Positions 1 to 5,061 of a DNA stretch of 10,512 nucleotides are shown here, one piece after another. A model generated the notes under the pieces. It ran no database searches and was not told the DNA's origin. It was given only the letters and a program-made list of their open reading frames with translations. A program made the translations under genes and the position numbers. The DNA is taken from assembly GCA_016210895.1 (NCBI GenBank), contig JACQTG010000117.1, positions 1 through 10,512 on the forward strand, in the 5' to 3' direction. This DNA is from Acidobacteriota bacterium. GTDB taxonomy: Bacteria > Acidobacteriota > Terriglobia > Acidoferrales > 2-02-FULL-67-57. Numbering within the stretch: the first letter of the stretch is position 1; every line of letters begins with the position of its first letter.

Positions 1-71
1 CAGTAGCTCAATGGTAGAGCATTCGGCTGTTAACCGAAGGGTTGCAGGTTCGAGTCCTGCCTGGGGAGCCA
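1..71 (+). tRNA. tRNA-Asn (GUU), 5' end cut off by the window
   Basis: The sequence folds as a tRNA. The anticodon stem TTCGG/CCGAA (22-26 and 34-38) encloses the loop CTGTTAA with anticodon GTT at 29-31, which reads Asn codons. The T arm is GCAGG/CCTGC around TTCGAGT. The acceptor 3' strand CTGGGGA is followed by discriminator G and an encoded CCA at 69-71. Only CAG of the 5' acceptor strand is inside the window, so by pairing the first four bases (TCCC expected) lie upstream of position 1. A protein-coding gene starts 8 bases after the CCA, so the two may share a transcript. Confidence 0.96.
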
Positions 72-79
72 ACCTTTGT

Positions 80-766
80 ATGAGCCTTCGGTGGACTCTG
101 TCCCTCAGTGTCGCCCTGTTTACCGCCCCAGCATTCGCGGCGTGCCCTCAGCCTCATCCAAGAGTCTGTGCCGAATTTTTCAAGAGCGACGCTGTCTTTG
201 TGGGGACAGTTATTGCTCAACAAACTGTTCCGGCGCCAGGTGACTTCTGGGAGGGGTGGTTATACGATCTTCGCGTCGAGAAAACATTTCGCGGCCCCAC
301 TCATAAGACTATCCGCGTCTTCACGGAAAACGACAGCGGCAGATTCCTGTTGGAAATGGGCCGCCAATATCTGTTATTCGCGACTGAATTCGAAAACCAG
401 TTACAGATTGACAACTGCGGCAATTCCGCATTGATATCAGAGGCCGAGGACATCATTCGTCAAATAGAAAAAATTCAGAAAGCATCAGACGGAGAGATTT
501 CCGGGCGCGTCGCCAGGCAATCCGACCTGAGTGCAGCTGTCCCCGGAGTTCACATTATTATCCGTGGTGAAAACAAGAGATATGTGACTCTTACCGAGCA
601 AGACGGCAGTTTTCACATTGATGTTCCACTGGGAAAATACACGATCCATGCTGAATCATCGCTTTGGACTCTATTCCCATACGACCTGAGCTATGATGAT
701 CCCAGCGATACCCTCGTTCATAAGGGGGGCTGCGCCCAGGTGCAATTCGTTGCAGTCCCAAAGTAG
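80..766 (+). CDS. Secreted protein: NTR/TIMP-like N-terminal region plus carboxypeptidase-regulatory-like beta domain
   Basis: 228 residues, exported. Residues 1-20 form a typical Sec signal peptide with a hydrophobic core and an AFA cleavage motif, giving a mature start at A21 or C22. C22 directly after AFAA makes lipidation conceivable, but F at the -3 position of the lipobox is unusual. The mature protein has four cysteines (C22, C30, C113, C218), consistent with disulfides. Residues 22-130 resemble bacterial NTR/TIMP-like (OB-fold) secreted proteins: an N-terminal Cys, the pattern FVGTV, and YLLFA followed by a Cys. Residues 137-226 (EISGRV, PGVHIIIRG, TEQDGSFHIDVPLGKYTIHA) look like a transthyretin-like/carboxypeptidase regulatory-like beta-sandwich. 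Both assignments come from pattern recognition only. The frame stays open upstream into the tRNA, but ATG at 80 is the start that gives the signal peptide. No Shine-Dalgarno is visible, as the upstream bases are the tRNA 3' end. GC is far lower than in the neighbours: bases 301-480 hold 80 G/C of 180. No catalytic residues are recognised and the function is unknown. Confidence 0.82.
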   Translation: MSLRWTLSLSVALFTAPAFAACPQPHPRVCAEFFKSDAVFVGTVIAQQTVPAPGDFWEGWLYDLRVEKTFRGPTHKTIRVFTENDSGRFLLEMGRQYLLFATEFENQLQIDNCGNSALISEAEDIIRQIEKIQKASDGEISGRVARQSDLSAAVPGVHIIIRGENKRYVTLTEQDGSFHIDVPLGKYTIHAESSLWTLFPYDLSYDDPSDTLVHKGGCAQVQFVAVPK

Positions 767-775
767 CCAGAACGA

Positions 776-1468
776 ATGAAGAAGCCGACGAATCCCGCTA
801 AGGGCGCTGCCCGCGGCGAGAGCCCGGCAGAGAGTCTCATCCGAATGTTGGCAACCCTGAATTTTGAGGAAGGACGCCGGACGGTGCAGGCACTCGGCGA
901 AACCCGCGACCCGGCCGCCATCAAGGCACTGGTATCGGTAGCCAAGCAGAGCGGGGCGCTGCGCACGGCGGCGCTCGCGGCTCTGCGCAAGCTTGCGGCA
1001 GAGAACGAAGCAGTGGCGACCGAGCTGGCCATTGTCATGATGGAAGAAAAGGGCGAGGTCGTCACCGGTCAGGAAACCGGCGTCCACGAGATCTCGCCCG
1101 CCGACCGGCGCCGCAGCCCGCGCGTCCTGCTCGAAATCCCCGTCCTGGTGCGCTGGGAGGATGAAAAAGGCGAGGTCTTCACCGAGACCACCACCACCAA
1201 AGTGGTCAATGCCTACGGGGCGCTGGTGGTGCTGAAGAACCGCGTGCGCGTGGGAATGGAACTGCAGGTGACGAACCTGGCGACGCGCGCCAGCGCCAAG
1301 GCAAAAGTGGTCTGCCTGGGAGACCTCACGCCAGACAGAGGCCTGGAGGTTGGAATCGAGCTCGAAAGTTCTGACCCGGAGTTCTGGGTCGGTCGCAACC
1401 CCAGACCAACCAAAACGCAACCCTCTGACCCGGCCCCGGCACAGCGCCTTCAACATCCTTGCCGTTGA
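776..1468 (+). CDS. PilZ-domain protein with HEAT-like N-terminal region
   Basis: 230 residues, predicted cytoplasmic. Residues 16-90 are alanine- and leucine-rich paired helices of HEAT type (for example RDPAAIKALVSVA and GALRTAALAALRKLA), probably a protein-interaction platform. Residues 108-205 form a PilZ domain. The first c-di-GMP motif RxxxR is present (R112 and R116 in RRRSPR). The second motif, normally (D/N)xSxxG, reads VVNAYG (143-148): the acidic/amide position is Val, the Ser position is Asn, and only the Gly is kept. Canonical PilZ binding of c-di-GMP is therefore doubtful, and this may be a non-binding or altered-specificity PilZ. The C-terminal tail (208-230) is Pro/Gln-rich and probably disordered. 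The gene begins 9 bases after the secreted-protein gene with no strong ribosome-binding site. ATG at 776 is chosen because the HEAT-like helices follow it, but M24 (ATG at 845) cannot be excluded. It could be co-transcribed with the HAD gene 72 bases downstream. Confidence 0.85.
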   Translation: MKKPTNPAKGAARGESPAESLIRMLATLNFEEGRRTVQALGETRDPAAIKALVSVAKQSGALRTAALAALRKLAAENEAVATELAIVMMEEKGEVVTGQETGVHEISPADRRRSPRVLLEIPVLVRWEDEKGEVFTETTTTKVVNAYGALVVLKNRVRVGMELQVTNLATRASAKAKVVCLGDLTPDRGLEVGIELESSDPEFWVGRNPRPTKTQPSDPAPAQRLQHPCR

Positions 1469-1529
1469 GTTCGGCCAGCATTGTCGGCACGTGCCCGCTT
1501 CGCTAGACTCGCTGTTTCGGGACCCGGCC

Positions 1530-1540
1530 GGGAGGCAATC
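1530..1540 (+). promoter_or_regulatory. Ribosome-binding site deciding the GTG start of the HAD gene
   Basis: GGGAGG at 1530-1535 is followed by a 5-base spacer (CAATC) and GTG at 1541. It is the only good Shine-Dalgarno near the 5' end of this frame, so it favours GTG 1541 over TTG 1481. Confidence 0.7.
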
Positions 1541-2302
1541 GTGGCCAAGAAAAGCTACCTGATGGATATGGACGGGGTAATTGTCCGCGGGCAGGAGTTG
1601 ATTCCCGGGGCTGACCGCTTCATCGAGAAGCTACGCCGCGGCGGGCACAAGTTTCTGGTCTTGACCAATAGTTCCGAGTTCACGCCGGGCGACCTGCGCC
1701 ATCGCCTGCGCCACGCCGGTGTCGACATCCCCGAGGAGGGCCTCTACACCTCGGCGCTCGCCACTGCCGCCTTCCTCCAGCGGCAAAAGCCCGGCGGCAC
1801 CGCGTTTGTGTTGGGCGAGGCTGGCGTGACGCATGCCCTGCACGAGGTCGGCTACGTGCTCAGCGAACGTGATCCCGACTACGTAGTCGTGGGCGAGAGC
1901 CGCAGCTACAACTTCGTTCGCATCAGCCAGGCGCTGCGGCTTGTGCGCGCGGGCGCGCGTCTGATCGCCACCAATCCCGACGTCATCGGCCCGACCGAGT
2001 CGGGCCCCATCCCCGCCTGTGGCGCGCTGGCGGCTTTGCTCGAATCTGCCAGCGGCGTCAAGCCTTATTTCGTCGGCAAGCCCAATCCCTTGATGATGCG
2101 CACGGCGCTACGCCGCCTGGACGAGCACTCGGAAAACGCGGTGATGGTCGGCGACCGCATGGACACCGACATTGTGGCCGGCATGGAGAGCGGGATGGAG
2201 ACGGTGCTGGTGCTCTCCGGGGTGACGCAGCGGGAAGAGGTCGAGCGCTTTCCCTACCAGCCGAGCCGCATCGTAGCTTCGCTGGCCGAGCTTGAGCCCT
2301 GA
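1541..2302 (+). CDS. NagD-like HAD-IIA family phosphatase
   Basis: 253 residues from GTG, close to the roughly 250 of E. coli NagD. All HAD motifs are visible. Motif I is DMDG with D9 as nucleophile and D11 as acid/base. Motif II is in LTNSS (T42). The motif III Lys is K180 in FVGKPNP. Motif IV is GDRMDTDI with D205 and D210. The C2-type cap between motifs II and III contains ATNPD (143-147), typical of subfamily IIA (NagD, AraL, PGP-like). The family dephosphorylates small phosphorylated metabolites such as nucleoside monophosphates, sugar phosphates or 2-phosphoglycolate in the cytoplasm. The substrate cannot be read from the sequence, so no symbol is given. The start is set at GTG 1541 because GGGAGG at 1530-1535 sits 5 bases upstream and residue 5 begins the first beta strand. 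An upstream TTG at 1481 would add 20 residues with no family counterpart. Its end is 6 bases from the end of the opposing tandem-PilZ gene. Confidence 0.92.
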   Translation: MAKKSYLMDMDGVIVRGQELIPGADRFIEKLRRGGHKFLVLTNSSEFTPGDLRHRLRHAGVDIPEEGLYTSALATAAFLQRQKPGGTAFVLGEAGVTHALHEVGYVLSERDPDYVVVGESRSYNFVRISQALRLVRAGARLIATNPDVIGPTESGPIPACGALAALLESASGVKPYFVGKPNPLMMRTALRRLDEHSENAVMVGDRMDTDIVAGMESGMETVLVLSGVTQREEVERFPYQPSRIVASLAELEP

Positions 2303-2308
2303 GGGAGC

Positions 2309-3244
2309 TTACGGCCGCGGAGTGGTGGCCCGGGCTTTTTCGAGCGCGCGCTCGAATTCGTCACGCTGGAGGATGCCTTTGGCGTAGAGCAGTTCGAGCA
2401 GGGTCTCGACCAGCAGCCGGCTGTCCGCGCTTTCGGTCGGGTGTGGCGGCGGGGTGGCCGGCTGGGCACCTTCGGCCACGGCGCTGGCGGAAAGTTCGTA
2501 GCGGTCAGGTTCGGCGGGAGCCGAGACTTCTTCGGCAAACCGCCGGCTGAGTTTCCCCACCAGGACTTCCAGGTGCTGGCGATTCTCCGGCGTCATCTCG
2601 GTGAATTGCAGGCCCATACCCATCTGCGGATGGGAGGCGCGCACCACGCCCTTCGTTTCGATCTTCCCTTCCGAGGTGTGCAGCCGCAGGCGCAGGCGCG
2701 TGCCGACAGGGTGTGGCCCCATCATATCCACGTAGCAACCGCCCAGGCTGATGTCGCCCAGGCGCCCGCGCACGGTGGCCTGGGTCTGGAGGTCGGCCAA
2801 CTCGACCTCCCCAGGACACCGATAGCGGGGGTGACGCCGGCGCTCTTGCCCGCTCCAGCCCGCTTCTACACTGATGGGGGTCGAGGGTTCCGCCACCGCT
2901 CCGGGAGCGCCCAGCTCCGGCAACCTGTAGTCATCTTTTTTCGGGCTCGCCAAGGCTATGCCCCAGATGTACTTGTTCTCCAGCACGCGCAGGCCGATAT
3001 GCCCCTCCCGCGGCGTTCCTTTCTCGCCCACCCAGCAGACGCGGAAGCGGGCTCTTTCCTTGCCGTAGCGGACTTCGACCGTGTCGCCCGGCCCGCGCAC
3101 GCAGGCGAGCCAGCTCAGCCGGCAGCCGTAGCGGCTGATGTCGACGGTGCGGCATTCCTGGGTGAAGGGATTGTTGTTGGCGTCGAAGCCGGAAACCTTG
3201 ACCGGCAGGTCGATCACCAGGCGCTGTTCGCGGCGGCGTCCCAT
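2309..3244 (-). CDS. Tandem PilZ-domain protein (two PilZ domains, probable c-di-GMP effector)
   Basis: 311 residues, predicted cytoplasmic. PilZ domain 1 covers about 2-100. It has RxxxR at R4/R8 and DISRYG at 35-40 (D35, S37, G40), and ends in KYIWGIALASP, a pattern familiar from acidobacterial PilZ proteins. A linker of about 30 residues follows. PilZ domain 2 covers about 133-240, with RxxxR at R136/R140 (RRRHPRYR) and DISLGG at 164-169 (D164, S166, G169). Both domains keep every residue of the two c-di-GMP-binding motifs, so each monomer could bind the nucleotide twice. An Ala/Pro-rich linker (about 241-275) leads to a C-terminal helical segment (276-305, LLVETLLELLYAKGILQRDEFERALEKA) resembling short oligomerisation or docking tails in related proteins. 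The start is the ATG at 3244, just before the first RxxxR; the ribosome-binding site is weak. The 76-residue hypothetical lies 143 bases upstream on the same strand and may share its transcript. The output process (motility, exopolysaccharide, transcription) cannot be told from sequence. Confidence 0.9.
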   Translation of the reverse strand: MGRRREQRLVIDLPVKVSGFDANNNPFTQECRTVDISRYGCRLSWLACVRGPGDTVEVRYGKERARFRVCWVGEKGTPREGHIGLRVLENKYIWGIALASPKKDDYRLPELGAPGAVAEPSTPISVEAGWSGQERRRHPRYRCPGEVELADLQTQATVRGRLGDISLGGCYVDMMGPHPVGTRLRLRLHTSEGKIETKGVVRASHPQMGMGLQFTEMTPENRQHLEVLVGKLSRRFAEEVSAPAEPDRYELSASAVAEGAQPATPPPHPTESADSRLLVETLLELLYAKGILQRDEFERALEKARATTPRP

Positions 3245-3286
3245 TTGTCTTCGGGGCGATAGGCTGCAGGCGGCTCGTGGCTCTCG

Positions 3287-3305
3287 ACCCGCTTTCGCGG
3301 CGGGT
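3287..3305 (-). other. Hairpin in the 5' leader of the tandem-PilZ gene
   Basis: Read on the minus strand, ACCCGC and GCGGGT form a perfect 6-bp stem around the loop CGCGAAA, with an inner GC-GAAA-GC alternative that would present a GNRA tetraloop. It lies about 43 bases upstream of the ATG. No T-tract follows in the direction of transcription, so it is not an intrinsic terminator. It could be a leader structure or chance in GC-rich DNA. Confidence 0.4.
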
Positions 3306-3387
3306 TTCGCTGATGGTAGTCGGAACTGCGGCTGGGGTCAACCGCCAGCCGGTTGCTGGTTGCGCACGACAAGAAAAGCAATGGGCA

Positions 3388-3618
3388 CTATCCGGTTTTC
3401 TTCTCAATCAGCCGGCGCGCCGTGTCCAGCACCTGTTTTTCGGCTGCCGCACGACTGGCGTTTTTGGCCGTCGCGAGGCGCGCGCCGGCACCGGGCAGGT
3501 CAATTTCAGCCTTGGCGTAATAGGTCGAGCCCAGCCGATAGGAGGTGATGGCGACGGGGTAGCCGCCCAGGGTCTCGGTGCGGCGGGAATAATCTTCGGG
3601 AATCACTTCCGGACTCAT
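3388..3618 (-). CDS. Small hypothetical protein, 76 residues
   Basis: I do not recognise a named family. The protein begins MSPEVIPEDYSRRTETLGGY. A beta-rich middle (PVAITSYRLGSTYYAKAEIDL, residues 21-41, with a glycine turn at G30) leads into a C-terminal amphipathic helix (about 54-72, SRAAAEKQVLDTARRLIEK). The order of beta strands followed by a helix carrying an AAE pattern weakly recalls double-stranded-RNA-binding folds, but the conserved lysines of that family are missing, so I do not assign it. There is no signal peptide and no cysteine, so it is predicted cytoplasmic. The start at 3618 is supported by GGAGG (3625-3629 on the complement) with a 6-base spacer. The frame extends to 3651, but that start lacks a ribosome-binding site. 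It is divergent from the DUF72 gene and upstream of the tandem-PilZ gene. Confidence 0.75.
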   Translation of the reverse strand: MSPEVIPEDYSRRTETLGGYPVAITSYRLGSTYYAKAEIDLPGAGARLATAKNASRAAAEKQVLDTARRLIEKKTG

Positions 3619-3639
3619 AGCCGCCCTCCGTGAGGGAAT

Positions 3640-3690
3640 CCACTCTACCACAGCCGGCGCATAGACGCGGCTGGCAGGGAGCGGTAGACT
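3640..3690. promoter_or_regulatory. Possible divergent -10 elements between the small gene and the DUF72 gene
   Basis: On the minus strand TGG-TAGAGT (complement of 3642-3650) has the form of an extended -10 and sits about 25 bases upstream of the small gene's ATG. On the plus strand TAGACT at 3685-3690 is a -10-like hexamer 23 bases upstream of the DUF72 start. Neither has a convincing -35 at 16-18 bases. Together with the divergent gene arrangement this makes the stretch the likely promoter region, but the exact elements are weakly supported. Confidence 0.28.
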
Positions 3691-3713
3691 CTCGGCCTGG
3701 CGGGGAAGACATA

Positions 3714-4418
3714 ATGGCGGGGCTCTACGTCGGCACGTCCGGCTACGCCTATGCGGAGTGGAAGGGAAGTTTCTATCCGGCCAAGCTGCCGGCGGCGAAA
3801 ATGCTGAGCTATTACGCGCAGCAGTTCGGGACGGTGGAGATCAACTATACGTTTTATCGCCTGCCCGCCGAGCGCACCCTGCTCGAGTGGATGGCGGCGA
3901 CGCCCGATGGCTTCCAGTTTGCCTTAAAAGCCAACCAGCGCATCACCCACGTGCAGCGGCTGGAGAACGTGGAGGCGCTGCTGCGGCGCTTTCTCGAAGC
4001 GGCCACGGTGCTGGCGCTGGAGAAGCGCCTGGGGCCGTTGCTGTTTCAGTTGCCGCCCAACTTCGCCTGCGACCTGGAGCGCCTGGACGAATTCCTGCAG
4101 CAGCGGCCGCGCGCGGCCCGCTTTGCGGTCGAGTTCCGTGATCCGTCCTGGTTCACGGAGGAGGTGTTCGAAACCCTGCGCCGCCACCAGACCGCGCTCT
4201 GCCTGGCCGAAACCGATGACACGTCGGCCCCGGAAGTCTTGACGGCCGACTTTGTCTACCTCCGCCTCCGCCGGAGCGAATACAGCGACGCCGAGTTGCG
4301 CGCCTGGCGGAAAAAGCTCGACGCCTGGCGTGGGGCCGGCAGCGACGTGTACGCCTACTTCAAGCACGAGGAGGCCGGACGCGGGCCCGACTCTGCCCGC
4401 CGCCTGTTGGCCCTCTGA
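3714..4418 (+). CDS. DUF72 / YecE-like TIM-barrel protein
   Basis: 234 residues, predicted cytoplasmic. Family hallmarks appear in order: YVGTSGYAYAEWKGSFYP (5-22), VEINYTFYRLP (41-51), FQFALKANQRITH (67-79), GPLLFQLPPNF (107-117), FAVEFRDPSWF (137-147), VYLRLRR (181-187) and YAYFKHEEAG (213-222, where many members have YVYFNND). These define the DUF72 (YecE) family, predicted TIM barrels. The conserved Glu/Asn/Tyr and Lys positions suggest an enzymatic pocket, but as far as I know no reaction is firmly established. It is shorter than E. coli YecE (272 residues), mainly at the C-terminus, yet the core motifs are complete. ATG at 3714 is chosen because the family begins with the MxxxxVGTSG strand; the frame runs further upstream (3630) without a family match. 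GGGGAAG lies about 7-9 bases upstream as a loose ribosome-binding site. Confidence 0.9.
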   Translation: MAGLYVGTSGYAYAEWKGSFYPAKLPAAKMLSYYAQQFGTVEINYTFYRLPAERTLLEWMAATPDGFQFALKANQRITHVQRLENVEALLRRFLEAATVLALEKRLGPLLFQLPPNFACDLERLDEFLQQRPRAARFAVEFRDPSWFTEEVFETLRRHQTALCLAETDDTSAPEVLTADFVYLRLRRSEYSDAELRAWRKKLDAWRGAGSDVYAYFKHEEAGRGPDSARRLLAL

Positions 4419-4457
4419 AGCCGACCCGCGCCAAAGCCGCATTTTTAGCGGTTGTTC

Positions 4458-4486
4458 TTGCATCCCGGCAACTCTTCGGCTATAGT
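4458..4486 (+). promoter_or_regulatory. Sigma-70-type promoter of the HU gene
   Basis: TTGCAT (4458-4463) and TATAGT (4481-4486) are separated by exactly 17 bases. They match the TTGACA/TATAAT consensus at 4 and 5 of 6 positions. It lies between the end of the DUF72 gene and the HU gene and is the best promoter in the window. Predicted transcription start is near 4493, giving a leader of about 85 bases. Confidence 0.65.
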
Positions 4487-4578
4487 ACGCACCCGAAGGC
4501 GTGCCCGGCTGTGCCCTACTAGCCAGCCCCGCAGGCCCGTGGAAGAGAAATCGAATTCTCCAAGGAGAGGCGTAGGCG

Positions 4579-4872
4579 ATGGGAAAACCGATGACCAAGA
4601 CCCAGACTATCCGGCATCTGTCCGACAAAGTGGGAATCCCGCGCAAGACGGTTGCAGCGCTGCTGGAAGAACTGGTGTCCACCGCAATCCGCGAAACCAG
4701 GAACAATGGCCAGTTCGTCATCCCCGGGATTGGCAAGCTGGTCAAGGCAAACCGCAAGGCGCGCATGGGCCGCAACCCGCAAACCGGCGAACCGATCAAG
4801 ATCCCGGCCAAGACGGTCGCACGGTTCCGCGTGGCCAAGGCCTGCAAACTGGCGATCGTCCCCAAGAAATAG
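4579..4872 (+). CDS. HU-family DNA-binding protein
   Basis: 97 residues, slightly longer than the usual 90 because of a short N-terminal extension. The N-terminal helices carry TKTQTIRHLSDKVGIPRKTV (6-25), equivalent to the helix-turn-helix-like dimer core. The signature region VIPGIGKLVKANRKARMGRNPQTGEPIKI (47-75) contains the GRNPxTGE arm (64-71), with P67 as the DNA-intercalating proline of HU/IHF proteins. The C-terminal strand and helix are present (KTVARFRVAKACKLAI, 78-93). HU proteins dimerise, bend DNA and compact the nucleoid. The middle sequence IGKLVKANRKARMGRN differs from the common FGTFxVRxRAARxGRN, so this may be a divergent paralogue rather than the main HU. The start may be M1 or M5 (ATG at 4591). 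AAGGAGAGG at 4561-4569 precedes M1 by about 9-11 bases. The gene is monocistronic, with its own promoter and terminator. Confidence 0.93.
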   Translation: MGKPMTKTQTIRHLSDKVGIPRKTVAALLEELVSTAIRETRNNGQFVIPGIGKLVKANRKARMGRNPQTGEPIKIPAKTVARFRVAKACKLAIVPKK

Positions 4873-4900
4873 CCGCCCCGCTTCGGGCACGGCGCGCGCC

Positions 4901-4930
4901 GGGGCGTCCCGCCCGGGTCGCCCCTCTTTT
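4901..4930 (+). terminator. Intrinsic terminator after the HU gene
   Basis: GGGGCG (4901-4906) pairs with CGCCCC (4919-4924). Inside a T-T mismatch, CCC (4908-4910) pairs with GGG (4915-4917) around the loop GCCC. The stem is followed at once by TCTTTT (4925-4930). It starts 28 bases after the HU stop codon and fits a Rho-independent terminator. Confidence 0.7.
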
Positions 4931-4998
4931 CCTCCGGCTGCCACTCTCTTCGTTGAACTTCCCCCCGGGTGTCCACGCAGGGGCTTGGAGAAAAAGGC

Positions 4999-5027
4999 TT
5001 GTGAGGAAGGCAGGTGCGGTCTATCGT
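4999..5027 (+). promoter_or_regulatory. Candidate promoter of the 851-residue exported protein
   Basis: TTGTGA (4999-5004) and TATCGT (5022-5027) are 17 bases apart, each matching the sigma-70 consensus at 4 of 6 positions. They lie after the HU terminator and 34 bases before the next start codon. A second -10-like hexamer, TATAGA (5027-5032), overlaps but has poorer spacing. Confidence 0.4.
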
Positions 5028-5061
5028 ATAGAAGCCTGTCGCCCTTCTCGGAGTACACAGG

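Noticed and set aside
11..79. Upstream extension of the secreted-protein frame into the tRNA
   Set aside because: The extension translates the tRNA itself. The signal peptide begins at the ATG at 80.
4381..4400. GCGGGC/GCCCGC hairpin at the end of the DUF72 gene as a terminator
   Set aside because: It lies inside the coding sequence and no T-tract follows it.
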